From contig NZ_CP108109.1 in the NCBI RefSeq assembly GCF_036199905.1, positions 4,387,501-4,451,500 of the forward strand: a DNA stretch of 64,000 nucleotides, given 5' to 3'. Of the stretch, positions 34,200 through 42,529 are shown one piece after another. Position numbers and translations under genes: made by a program. The notes beneath the pieces were generated by a model. It did no database searches. It was not told where the DNA came from and was given only the letters and a program-made list of their open reading frames with translations. This stretch comes from Streptomyces sp. NBC_00223. Lineage in GTDB: Bacteria > Actinomycetota > Actinomycetes > Streptomycetales > Streptomycetaceae. The first letter of the stretch is position 1. Each line of letters begins with the position of its first letter.

Positions 34200-35621
34200 A
34201 TGGCGGAATTCGTGGGAAGACGGCACGAGCTCAACATGCTCGATCGTGAGCTGACCAAGGTGGCGGCCGGTGTCGGAGGGCAGCGGCCCGGACGGTGCGT
34301 GATGCTGCGGGGGCGGCGGCGGGTAGGCAAGTCACGGTTGGTCGAGCAGTTCGCCGAGAGATCCGGAGTTCCCTTCCTCTTCTACGCGGCTACCGGCGCG
34401 TCACCCAAGGTCGACCTGGAACGGTTCGCTCAGGACGCGCAGTCGTCCAGTCTTCCACTTGCGCATGTGCTCTCCGCCGCACGCCCGCCGAACTGGGACG
34501 CCGCCTTCGATGTGCTGGCGGCTACCTTGCCGGGTGACCGGCCCAGCGTGGTGGTCATGGACGAGGTGCCCTATCTGATGGATGCCGAGGGTGCCTTCGA
34601 GGGGGTCCTCCAGAGGGCCTGGGACAGGGCTTTGGAAACCAAACCTGTTCTGCTGGTCCTCATCGGCTCCGACCTGTCCATGATGGAGGCGCTGAACAGC
34701 TACGGACGCCCGTTCCACCAGCGCGGACGAGAGATGGTCCTGGGGCCGCTCAACCCGGCGGAAGTGGGTGAGATGCTGGGCCTCGCGGAGCCCGCCGACG
34801 CCTTCGACGCGGCCCTGATCACCGGTGGACTTCCCCTGATCTGCGCGGAGTGGCCGAACGGCGCCGGGATGTGGGACTTTCTCCGGACGGCGCTCAACGA
34901 TCCGGTATCGGCCCTGCTGGTGTCCGCGGAGCGCTCGCTTGCTGCTGAGTTCCCGCAGCAGGCACAGGCCCGCACTGTGCTGTCGGCGATCGGCAGCGGT
35001 GAGCGGACCTTCTCGAACATTGCCCGCGCCGCCGGCGGAATCGGAGCTACCCCGCTGCAGCGAGCGCTTGGGCTTCTCACTGAGAAACGGGTGATCGCGG
35101 CGGAACTGCCTCTCTCCACACGGCCCTCGAAGGACCGCCGTTACAGGGTCGCGGACCCCTATCTCCGCTTCTGGCTGAAACTCCTGGGCCCGGCGATGGA
35201 GGAGATCGAGCGCGGTAGGGGTGACCTGACATTGCAGCGTATCCGCGGCAACTGGACCAGCTGGCGCGGCCGGGCGGTCGAACCTCTGGTGCGAGAGGCA
35301 CTGGCACGGCTGCTGCCCGATGCGAACCTCCCCGCCGCCCCTGCTATCGGCGGCTACTGGACCCGGACCAATGACGTGGAGATCGACGTTGTCGGAGCCG
35401 ACCGGGGGCCGATCGCCAAGGACCTGTTGTTCGTCGGCTCGGTGAAGTGGCTGGAGAACTCCCCGTTCGACCAGCATGATCTCGTGGCGCTGCACCGCCA
35501 CCGCGCCGCGCTCACGTCTGAACCGGTACGCACGGTGGCCGTCTCGCGCAGCGGGACCGCATGTACGGGCCTGGATGCCGCGTACGGGCCTGCCGAGCTT
35601 CTCGCGGCGTGGCGCTCCTGA
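34200..35621 (+). CDS. archaeal-type P-loop ATPase with DUF234/PD-(D/E)xK-like C-terminus
   Basis: A 473-residue protein. The N-terminal ATPase carries a P-loop (LRGRRRVGKSRLVEQF, about 38-48) and Walker B (PSVVVMDEVPYLMD). A winged-helix stretch (about 270-320) and a C-terminal domain with EIDVVGADRG and LFVGSVKW follow; the Glu-x-Asp and Lys fit a PD-(D/E)xK nuclease core. This is the ATPase_2 plus DUF234 layout found in archaea and patchily in bacteria, often near mobile elements. Codon use is less G+C-biased than in neighbours, suggesting transfer. ATG at 34200 with GGAGG eight bases upstream; the palindromic operator suggests tight regulation. The target is unknown. Confidence 0.85.
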   Translation: MAEFVGRRHELNMLDRELTKVAAGVGGQRPGRCVMLRGRRRVGKSRLVEQFAERSGVPFLFYAATGASPKVDLERFAQDAQSSSLPLAHVLSAARPPNWDAAFDVLAATLPGDRPSVVVMDEVPYLMDAEGAFEGVLQRAWDRALETKPVLLVLIGSDLSMMEALNSYGRPFHQRGREMVLGPLNPAEVGEMLGLAEPADAFDAALITGGLPLICAEWPNGAGMWDFLRTALNDPVSALLVSAERSLAAEFPQQAQARTVLSAIGSGERTFSNIARAAGGIGATPLQRALGLLTEKRVIAAELPLSTRPSKDRRYRVADPYLRFWLKLLGPAMEEIERGRGDLTLQRIRGNWTSWRGRAVEPLVREALARLLPDANLPAAPAIGGYWTRTNDVEIDVVGADRGPIAKDLLFVGSVKWLENSPFDQHDLVALHRHRAALTSEPVRTVAVSRSGTACTGLDAAYGPAELLAAWRS

Positions 35622-35924
35622 CCACTGGAGCTACGGGCCATCGGTCCTCACCAGACAGCGAAACCCCGGGCTCCAGCATCGGGAAGTGGGTCGAGGCCGA
35701 ACGGGGCCGGCTCGGGTGGGGGAGGGGAGACGAAGCTTCTTGGTACCGCGAAGCGCCGCCGACTCCGGGGCGCTGTAGCGATGCGGTATCCAGGGGGTCT
35801 TGACAGGGCCCGCCATCCGGCACGTACGTTCGTCCTGCATCGTTCATACGCATCACGCGGCCGGGACGCGTCCGGGGCCGCGGAGCTGTGCCCGGCTTTC
35901 GCGGTCGGGCCGATCGGAGTCGTC

Positions 35925-36026
35925 GTGAAGGGATCGCCCGTCGTGTCGGTCGCGGTTCTGCGGCCCGGCTGTACGAAGCGTCGGCACGTCGATCTGTGCC
36001 GAACCCACGCCGCGCTCTGTCGCTGA
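35925..36026 (+). CDS. cysteine-containing leader peptide upstream of the flavin monooxygenase
   Basis: A 33-codon frame with a GTG start preceded by GGAG at five bases, ending KRRHVDLCRTHAALCR and TGA. It has the family pattern Arg-Arg-His-(Val/Ile)-Asp-Leu-Cys-Arg...Leu-Cys-Arg, and a third Cys earlier (GCTKRR). It lies 230 bases before the monooxygenase gene. The rest of the 35622-36256 gap shows nothing I can support. Confidence 0.7.
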   Translation: MKGSPVVSVAVLRPGCTKRRHVDLCRTHAALCR

Positions 36027-36256
36027 CGATCCGCCGTTCCTGACGGCACCCCTCACCCTTTTTCGCTCGCGCACGGCCGTGCGCGAGCCCCGGCGGCAGC
36101 CTGCGCGCGCGGCTCCGGCCGCCGTCCACCTCCGCCGCAAGAGACGGCGATGCCCACCCCCATGACGCCACCGACGCCGTCACCACCCGTGAGAGTCGTC
36201 AACGCCCACCCGGCCGTCGGCCGCTCCGACCCGCCACCCCGATGAGAGGCTCCGCC

Positions 36257-37396
36257 ATGCCAGTCGAGTTCCTCGGTATCGCCGCCACCAACGACGGCTC
36301 CGAGTCCACCCCGCGCTCCGGCGCGTCCTTCGACAGGGACTACACGCTGCGGCTCGCCCGCGCCCACGAGGACCACGGCTGGGACCGGGTGCTGTTCGCC
36401 TACAGTTCCGCCTCGCCGGAGCCGGGCACCGCCGCGGCGTACATCGCCGCGCGCACCGAACGCCTCCAGATCCTGCTGGCGCACCGCCCCAACGTGTCCT
36501 ATCCGACCTTCGCCGCCCGGGAGTTCGCGACGCTCGACGCGATCAGCGACGGCCGGCTCGCCGTGCACTTCATCACCGGTGGCAACGACCACGAGCAGCA
36601 GCGCGAGGGCGACGTTCTGAGCAAGGACGAGCGCTACGCACGCACCCGGGAGTACATCGAGATCGTCAAACGCGTGTGGACCGAGCATGAGGCGTTCGAC
36701 CACGAGGGCACGCACTACCGCTTCCACGACTACGTCTCCGACATCTTCCCGGTACGGCAGCCGCACCCGGACGTCTCGTTCGGCGGATCGTCGCCCGCCG
36801 CGTACGCGGCCGGTGGCGCCGTCGCCGACATCTACGCGCTGTGGGGCGAGCCACTGGCCGAGACCGCCAAGCAGATCGAGGCGGTCAAGGCGGCCGCACT
36901 GGCCGCCGGCCGCAGCACTCCGCCGCGCATCCAGGTCGCCTTCCGGCCGATCATCGCGCCCACCGAGGAACTGGCCTGGGAGAAGGCGCACCGCACGGTC
37001 GCCGCCATCGAGCAGCGCCGGGCGGCGGGCGCGTGGCGGCGGCGCGGCGGAGACGCCCCGCAGAACACCGGTTCGCAGCGGCTGATCGGCATCGCCGAGC
37101 AGGGCGAGCGCTACGACCGCGCGCTGTGGACCCGCACCGCCGCGGTCACCGGTGGCGCGGGCAACTCCAACGCCCTGGTCGGCACGCCGGAGACCGTCGC
37201 GCAAGCGCTGCTGGACTACGTCGACCTCGGCGTCGACATCATCTCGGCCCGCGGTTACGACCTGCTGGACGACGCCGTCGACTTCGGCCGGCAGGTCATT
37301 CCGCTGGTGCGGGCAGAGGTCGCCAAGCGCGACGCCGAACGGGCGGCGCGTCCCGCGCGGGACGCCGAGCCCGTGGCAGCAACGGCACGGAGGTGA
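36257..37396 (+). CDS. LLM-class flavin-dependent oxidoreductase, alkanesulfonate monooxygenase-like
   Basis: A 379-residue FMNH2-dependent monooxygenase of the luciferase-like (SsuD) family. The TIM-barrel landmarks are visible: GWDRVLFAYSS, LAHRPNVSYPTFAAREFATLDAISDGRLAVHFITGG and RYARTREYIEIVKRVW. Such enzymes split sulfonates to aldehyde and sulfite, or oxidise related sulfur compounds, using flavin from a separate reductase; none is encoded nearby. The ATG at 36257 is chosen over one 15 bases upstream because AGAGG stands eight bases before it. It is preceded by a leader peptide and followed almost without gap by a GNAT gene. Confidence 0.87.
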   Translation: MPVEFLGIAATNDGSESTPRSGASFDRDYTLRLARAHEDHGWDRVLFAYSSASPEPGTAAAYIAARTERLQILLAHRPNVSYPTFAAREFATLDAISDGRLAVHFITGGNDHEQQREGDVLSKDERYARTREYIEIVKRVWTEHEAFDHEGTHYRFHDYVSDIFPVRQPHPDVSFGGSSPAAYAAGGAVADIYALWGEPLAETAKQIEAVKAAALAAGRSTPPRIQVAFRPIIAPTEELAWEKAHRTVAAIEQRRAAGAWRRRGGDAPQNTGSQRLIGIAEQGERYDRALWTRTAAVTGGAGNSNALVGTPETVAQALLDYVDLGVDIISARGYDLLDDAVDFGRQVIPLVRAEVAKRDAERAARPARDAEPVAATARR

Positions 37397-37398
37397 CG

Positions 37399-37995
37399 GT
37401 GGACACCGCCGAGCCCGGACCGCGTATCGAGATGCGGGTGGCCACGCTGGCGGATCCGCTGGCGCAACCGCTGCTGCGGGAGCTGGAGTACGAGTACAGC
37501 ACCCGCTACCCCTCCCTCGGCGGGAGGAGTCAGGAGATGGCGCGCTATCCGGTGGAAGAGTTCGAGCCGCGGCGCGGTGGGCTGCTGCTCCTGCTGTTGC
37601 TGGACGGCGAGCCGGTCGCGGGCGGTGCCTTCCGCCGCTTCGACGAGCGCACCGCGGAGCTGAAGCGGATCTGGACGCACAGCGGGCACCGCCGCCAAGG
37701 GCTGGCACGGCGCGTCGTGGACGCCCTTGAGCGGGCCGCGGCCGAAGTCGGCTACCAGCGGATCTACCTGACCACCGGGCCGCGCCAGCCGGAGGCCAAG
37801 GGCCTTTACCTGACGACGGGTTACTCCGCGTTGTTCGACCTCACCGCCGACCCCGAGTCGCTGGGCGGCCCGCTGCCGTTCGCCAAACGGCTGGTGGGCG
37901 ACGAGCCGATCGGCCCGGACGAGTTCCCGCCACCCCGCCGCCACCATTTCGGCCCGGTACCCCGATCCGCCCCCGCCCCGTACGGGCGCCCCTGA
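37399..37995 (+). CDS. GNAT-family N-acetyltransferase
   Basis: A 198-residue GNAT protein. Motif A is WTHSGHRRQGLARRVVDALER (the Q/RxxGxG/A-type acetyl-CoA loop), followed by RIYLTTGPRQPEAKGLYLTTGY. GTG start at 37399 with GGAG about five bases upstream, beginning two bases after the monooxygenase stop, so the two are an operon. The acceptor is unknown; a link to organosulfur use is implied only by position. A hairpin follows. Confidence 0.85.
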   Translation: MDTAEPGPRIEMRVATLADPLAQPLLRELEYEYSTRYPSLGGRSQEMARYPVEEFEPRRGGLLLLLLLDGEPVAGGAFRRFDERTAELKRIWTHSGHRRQGLARRVVDALERAAAEVGYQRIYLTTGPRQPEAKGLYLTTGYSALFDLTADPESLGGPLPFAKRLVGDEPIGPDEFPPPRRHHFGPVPRSAPAPYGRP

Positions 37996-38005
37996 ATGCC
38001 TCCGA

Positions 38006-38039
38006 AACGCGCCCTTCCGGAGCCCCGAAAGGGCGCGTT
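38006..38039 (+). terminator. terminator hairpin after the GNAT gene
   Basis: Arms AACGCGCCCTT and AAGGGCGCGTT around a 12-base loop, 11 bases past the stop codon. Confidence 0.8.
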
Positions 38040-38195
38040 GACACAGCTTTCATAAACCTGCAAGATTCGCCGTCTTGCCCCGCTCGTCGCCCCGGAGCTA
38101 CGTTTTCTGCCGTAGGCGGTACGTCTTCGGAATGCGACGGTTCGACGAGCGCGGGACGGGCGAGCGGCATCCGCCGCCGAGTGGGGGTGCGGGGG

Positions 38196-38321
38196 ATGGC
38201 CGAGCGGTCGACGTCGCTGTCCCGCGGCAACCCGCGTGCCTTCCAGGGCTGTTGCCGTCGGCACATCGACCTGGGGCGCATCGCTGCCGCGCTCTGTCCG
38301 GGACACCCCGCCGAGCGCTGA
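38196..38321 (+). CDS. cysteine-containing leader peptide upstream of the second ABC operon
   Basis: A 41-codon frame from an ATG preceded by GGGGG, containing FQGCCRRHIDLGRIAAALCP and ending HPAER. It has the RRHIDL core and the late Cys of the family, but Leu-Gly-Arg replaces Leu-Cys-Arg, a Cys-Cys pair precedes the core, and the C-terminus is extended. It sits 194 bases before the substrate-binding protein, the same spacing as the other two leaders. The remaining bases between 38040 and 38515 show no other feature. Confidence 0.65.
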   Translation: MAERSTSLSRGNPRAFQGCCRRHIDLGRIAAALCPGHPAER

Positions 38322-38515
38322 TCCCGGGCCGCCCGGTCGTCCGCCGACCGCCCCCGTAGCAGGAAAGCGGCCCGTCCGAAACGCGGCGCTCTCCTGCCGA
38401 TTCCCGGCAACACGCCACAACCGCGCATACGCGCGTACGTATATGTACGCCGTGTTGTCCATTTCCGGCCGTGGCATCGAGCTGTTTCGCCAATTGACCA
38501 CAGGATGTGCGAACG

Positions 38516-39778
38516 ATGAGTGACGACATTCCCGCTGTCCCTGAATCCGAAGGCGACCGATCCGAAGGCGACCGATCGGCAGCCGACAGCCCACAGGCCG
38601 ACGGCCCCCAAGCCGACACCTCACAAGCCGACGGCCCGCAAGCTGACGGCTCACCAGCCGACACCCCACAAGCCGACGGCCTCCGACTCGTCGAGGCGAA
38701 CGTCGACCTCGACGACGCCTCGGGTGTCTCGCGCCGTCGCCTGCTCTCGCTCGGCGGCCTCGGCGTCGGCGCCGTGGCAGCCGCGGGCCTGGGCAGTTGG
38801 GCCTTCCTCAAACGCGGCAAGGCCGACGACCACGAGGCGGACGGCCTCACCGTCACCAAGTCCTGGGCCGACCGGGAGATACGGGTCACCGCCCCCAGCG
38901 GTGTCTGCGAAGCGCCGCTGGTCGTCGCCTACGAGAACGGCTTCTTCAAGGACGCGGGGCTCAACGTCGTACTGAAGAAGACCGGTACCGACGAGGACGT
39001 CGCCGCGGCGGTCGGCTCCGGCAAGTACACGGCGAGCAACGGGATCTTCTTCAACTTCCTCGGCCCCATCTACAACGGCGCTCCGGTCAAGCTGTCCGGC
39101 GGCCTGCACCACGGCTGCCTCGACCTCTACGTCCGCGACGACGGCTCCGTACCGTCCGTTTCCTCGCTCAAGGGCCGCAGGATCGGGGTCAGCAGTCTCC
39201 AGGGGTCCGCGACCAACTTCTTCTCCCTCGACCTGCTCGACGCCGGCATCAACTCCAGCCCGGCCGCCAAGCAGGTCGAGTGGGTGGTGATCGAGCAGGA
39301 CCTGCTGCCCAAGGCCCTCAAGGACAAGAAGGTCGACGCCATCGCGACGGCCGGCGGCTTCCTGCCGATCATCCAAGGAGTCAAGGACGGCTGGGCGCGG
39401 GAGGTGTCGAACAACCGCGACCTGAGCCGCAACGCCTCCTACCCGTGCTGCGCGGTCGCCCTCAACCAGACCTTCGTCAGCGAGGACCCGGTCACCGCGG
39501 CCAGGCTCGTCACCGCGTGGGCGCGCGGCTCGCGTTGGGCGGGGGCCAACCTCCAGAAGACGGCCGAGATCGAGTCGTCGGCCAAGTACGTGCCCGACAA
39601 GCCGGAGAACATCCTGCCGGTCCTGCGCACCCTCACCTTCGACCCGTCGCCCAAGAACCTCCAGCGGGCCCTGGAGCCGGGCATCGCGAAGTTCATCCAC
39701 ACCGGCTTCCTGCCGTCGAGCACGGATGCCAGGGCGTTGGCCGACAAGGTCTTCGTGAACCTCGGCCTGGACTTCTGA
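38516..39778 (+). CDS. Tat-exported ABC substrate-binding protein, sulfonate/nitrate type
   Basis: A 420-residue binding protein. Before the signal lies an unusual acidic extension made of six five-residue units, (Q/P)AD(G/T)x (about residues 27-56). The twin-arginine signal SRRRLLSLGGLGVGAVAAAG starts near residue 72. The binding domain then shows GVCEAPLVVAYENGFFKDAG, TASNGIFFNFLGPIYNGAPV and LKGRRIGVSSLQGSA, the NMT1/SsuA-like fold. ATG at 38516 with AGGA upstream. It is the first gene of a three-gene importer operon with the permease and ATPase that follow; the leader peptide in front suggests a sulfur-containing substrate. Confidence 0.88.
   Translation: MSDDIPAVPESEGDRSEGDRSAADSPQADGPQADTSQADGPQADGSPADTPQADGLRLVEANVDLDDASGVSRRRLLSLGGLGVGAVAAAGLGSWAFLKRGKADDHEADGLTVTKSWADREIRVTAPSGVCEAPLVVAYENGFFKDAGLNVVLKKTGTDEDVAAAVGSGKYTASNGIFFNFLGPIYNGAPVKLSGGLHHGCLDLYVRDDGSVPSVSSLKGRRIGVSSLQGSATNFFSLDLLDAGINSSPAAKQVEWVVIEQDLLPKALKDKKVDAIATAGGFLPIIQGVKDGWAREVSNNRDLSRNASYPCCAVALNQTFVSEDPVTAARLVTAWARGSRWAGANLQKTAEIESSAKYVPDKPENILPVLRTLTFDPSPKNLQRALEPGIAKFIHTGFLPSSTDARALADKVFVNLGLDF
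38594..38683 (+). repeat. six tandem 15-bp repeats coding for QAD(G/T)x units
   Basis: Units such as CAAGCCGACGGCCCG repeat with a 15-base period inside the N-terminus of the binding protein, giving the acidic extension before the Tat signal. Confidence 0.8.
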
Positions 39779-39786
39779 GGAAGACC

Positions 39787-40938
39787 ATGGCCTCCACCCC
39801 GCCCGTCACCCCGCCCAGCGCCGCGCCCGTCACCCCGCTCACCACCGCGCCCGCCGCGCGGAAGGCGCGACCGGCGGCCCCGTCCGCGGCGGAGACGACC
39901 GTGCAGGGCGCGTCCCGCATCCACGCCGCCCTGCGGAAGACCACTCACCCTGTCCGTATCAACCCCGTCCTCACCGCGGCCGGCATCCTCGGCTGGGTCG
40001 CCTTCAGCGCGCTCACCGAGGCACTGTCCGACAGCCCCCGGCTGCCGGCGCCCGACCTCGCCGCCGTCCAGCACACGACGCGCTTCACCTCGATCGCCGG
40101 TCTGGTCGTCGCCGGTCTCGCCGCCGTGTTCTGGGCGCTGGCCGCCACCCGCGGGCGGTTCGGCGCCCGCGCGGCGGCCCGGGTCGCGCACGGCTCCGCC
40201 TGGCTGGTCGGCTCCGCGGTCTGGGGGATCTTCTGGGAGATCTCCACCGCCAAGACCCAACTGCTCGAAACGCCGTACTTCGCCGCCCCGCAGGAGATCT
40301 TCGAGCACCTGTGGAGCGACCGGCGGATTCTCGCCGAGAGCCTGGGCAACTCCCTCCAGCTGCTCGCGCTCGGCTTCGTGCTCGGCCTGGTCGCCGGGCT
40401 GGCCACCGGCGTGACGATCGGCTGGTGGCAGCAGGCCAACTACTGGGTGCACCCGGTCCTCATGTTCCTCGGGCCCGTGCCCACGCTGGCCTGGGTCCCG
40501 GTGATCTTCGCGCTCTTCCCGACCGCCTACAGCGGGGCGATCTTCCTGATCGCGGTCAGCGTGTGGTTTCCCATCACCGTCCTGACCAGGGCGGGCATCG
40601 TGAGCGTGCCGCGCTCGTACTACGACGTCACGCAGACCCTGGGCGCCAAGAGCTGGTTCCTGGTGCTGCGGGTGAGCCTGCCGGCCGCGCTGCCGAGCAT
40701 CTTCACAGGCGCCTTCATGGCGCTCGGCTCGTCCTTCGTCAGCCTCACGGTGGCGGAGAACTTCGGCGTCAACTCGGGGCTCGGCTGGTACCTCAACTGG
40801 CAGAAGAGCTGGGGCGACTTCCCCGCCCTGTACGCGGGCATCGTCGTCCTGGTCGCCGTCTGCGGCGTGCTGCTGACCCTGCTGTTCCGGTTGCGTGGCT
40901 GGGTGCTGCGCTGGGAGAAGGAGCTGACCCGATGGTGA
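39787..40938 (+). CDS. ABC transporter permease, sulfonate/nitrate type
   Basis: A 383-residue permease. The N-terminal 55 residues are a Pro/Ala/Thr-rich cytoplasmic tail. Two extra helices (about 60-80 and 100-120) precede the canonical BPD_transp_1 core of six helices, in which the EAA-like loop reads VTQTLGAKSWFLVLRVSLPAALPSIF. The length exceeds the family's usual 250-280 residues because of the N-terminal additions. ATG at 39787 with GAGGA seven bases upstream, just after the binding-protein gene. It overlaps the ATPase gene. Confidence 0.9.
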   Translation: MASTPPVTPPSAAPVTPLTTAPAARKARPAAPSAAETTVQGASRIHAALRKTTHPVRINPVLTAAGILGWVAFSALTEALSDSPRLPAPDLAAVQHTTRFTSIAGLVVAGLAAVFWALAATRGRFGARAAARVAHGSAWLVGSAVWGIFWEISTAKTQLLETPYFAAPQEIFEHLWSDRRILAESLGNSLQLLALGFVLGLVAGLATGVTIGWWQQANYWVHPVLMFLGPVPTLAWVPVIFALFPTAYSGAIFLIAVSVWFPITVLTRAGIVSVPRSYYDVTQTLGAKSWFLVLRVSLPAALPSIFTGAFMALGSSFVSLTVAENFGVNSGLGWYLNWQKSWGDFPALYAGIVVLVAVCGVLLTLLFRLRGWVLRWEKELTRW

Positions 40939-41726
40939 CCGGCCACGGCGCCGCCGTCGACATCCGCAACGTCACGCAGGCCTTCCGTGCCGCCGACGGC
41001 GATCTCGCGGTCCTCGACGACATCTCGCTGTCGGTACGGCCCGGTGAGTTCGTCGCCCTGGTCGGGCCGAGCGGCTCGGGCAAATCGACGCTGATCCGGC
41101 TGCTCGCGGGGCTCGACCGGCCGCTGTTCGGCTCGGTGCATGTCGACGGCGCTCGGGTGACGGCGCCCGACCCGAGCCGCGCGTTGGTCTTCCAGGACCC
41201 GACGCTGCTGCCCTGGCGAACGGTCCGCGGCAATGTGGCGATCGGGCCGCAGGCGCGCGGCGCCCTGGCCGGGTCGAAGCAGCGCATCGACGACGCGCTC
41301 GCACTGGTCGGTCTGACCGACTTCGCCGACGCCTGGCCCGCGCAGCTGTCCGGCGGCATGGCGCAGCGGGCCGCGCTGGCCCGCGCGCTGGTCAACGACC
41401 CTTCGGTGCTCCTGCTCGACGAACCGCTGGGCAGGCTCGACGCGCTGACCCGCAGGGTGCTCCAGGGCGAGCTGCTGCGGCTGTGGCAGGAGCGGGGCTT
41501 CACCGCGGTCCTCATCACCCACGACGTCAGCGAGGCGCTGGTGCTGGCCGACCGGCTGGTCGTGCTCTCGCCGCGCCCGGCCCGGATACGCGAGATCGTC
41601 GAGGTCGGGCTCGACCGCCCGCGCGAGCAGTCCGCCCCCGAGTTCGTCGCCCTGCGCGCGCGCATCCTCGCGCTGCTCGACGAGGAGGCCACCACGCAGC
41701 CCGACGAGCTCGAAGAGACCCACTGA
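40932..41726 (+). CDS. ABC transporter ATPase, sulfonate/nitrate type
   Basis: A 264-residue ATP-binding subunit with Walker A GPSGSGKST (about 45-53), Q-loop FQDPTLLPWRTV, signature LSGGMAQR, Walker B VLLLDEPLG and ITHDVSEALVL. It starts inside the end of the permease gene (ATGGTGA), with AAGGAG eight bases upstream. The last 18-20 bases around its stop are duplicated just downstream (CTCGAAGAGACCC at 41707 and about 41734), a small tandem scar. It is paralogous to the ATPase at 12.8 kb but not a recent copy. Confidence 0.92.
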   Translation: MVTGHGAAVDIRNVTQAFRAADGDLAVLDDISLSVRPGEFVALVGPSGSGKSTLIRLLAGLDRPLFGSVHVDGARVTAPDPSRALVFQDPTLLPWRTVRGNVAIGPQARGALAGSKQRIDDALALVGLTDFADAWPAQLSGGMAQRAALARALVNDPSVLLLDEPLGRLDALTRRVLQGELLRLWQERGFTAVLITHDVSEALVLADRLVVLSPRPARIREIVEVGLDRPREQSAPEFVALRARILALLDEEATTQPDELEETH

Positions 41727-41785
41727 CCAACGGCTCGAAGAGACCCCACTGACGAGCGAACGGAACCAGGACGGAAGCAGGCGCC

Positions 41786-42529
41786 ATGAAGCACGCACGA
41801 GGTATCGCCGTCGCGGTCGGGGCGGCCGCCCTGGTGCTCGGGGCGGCCGGGCCGGCCGCCGCGCACGTCACCGTGACGGCGTCGAGCACGACGGGCGGAG
41901 GCAGCGCCGTGCTGACCTTCAAGGTGCCCGTCGAGTCGGCGACCGCGCACACCGTGGAGCTGACCGTGCACCTGCCGTCCAGTACGCCGCTGACCTCGGT
42001 GCTGAGCGAGCCCGTGCCCGGCTGGCGCGTACAGCTCGCCCGTACCGGGCTCGCGACGCCGGCCAAGGACGACGACGGCGGGACCGTCACCTCGGCCGTC
42101 ACCGCGGTGACCTGGACGGCGACCGAAGGGGGCCTGGCCCCGGGCCAGTTCGGCCGGTTCTCGCTGTCGGTGGGTCCGTTGCCCGCGTCCGGCACGCTCT
42201 ACCTGCCGACCGTGCAGCGCTACTCGGACGGCACCGAGGTCGACTGGGTGCAGCAGGCGCAGGACGGGGCGGAGCCGGAGCACCCGGCGCCGAGCGTGAC
42301 CATTACCCGGGCGGCGGCGTCTTCGCCGGTGGCGGCCTCCCCGGGCGGCTCCGGCGGTTCCGGCGGTTCCCAGGGCGGCTGGGGTGTCGGACTCGGCGTC
42401 GCCGGGATCGTGCTGGCGCTGGGGGCCGGCGCGGCGGGCGGTACGGCGCTGTCCAGGGGCCGCCGCCCTGCCGTCGCGCTGCCCGCGGCCGCCACGAGCA
42501 GCCAGGACGCGGAGCGTACGCCTTCGTGA
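41786..42529 (+). CDS. YcnI-family (DUF1775) copper-binding exported protein
   Basis: A 247-residue exported protein with a Sec signal ending AAA, so that mature residue 1 is His27 (AHVTVTASS), the N-terminal copper ligand characteristic of YcnI. The beta domain (27-170) contains [16 protein letters not shown] and [19 protein letters not shown] Gly/Ser linker and one C-terminal helix anchor it on the outer face of the membrane. The next gene (CopC-CopD fusion) overlaps its stop as GTGA, forming a copper-handling operon like ycnI-ycnJ. Confidence 0.9.
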   Translation: MKHARGIAVAVGAAALVLGAAGPAAAHVTVTASSTTGGGSAVLTFKVPVESATAHTVELTVHLPSSTPLTSVLSEPVPGWRVQLARTGLATPAKDDDGGTVTSAVTAVTWTATEGGLAPGQFGRFSLSVGPLPASGTLYLPTVQRYSDGTEVDWVQQAQDGAEPEHPAPSVTITRAAASSPVAASPGGSGGSGGSQGGWGVGLGVAGIVLALGAGAAGGTALSRGRRPAVALPAAATSSQDAERTPS

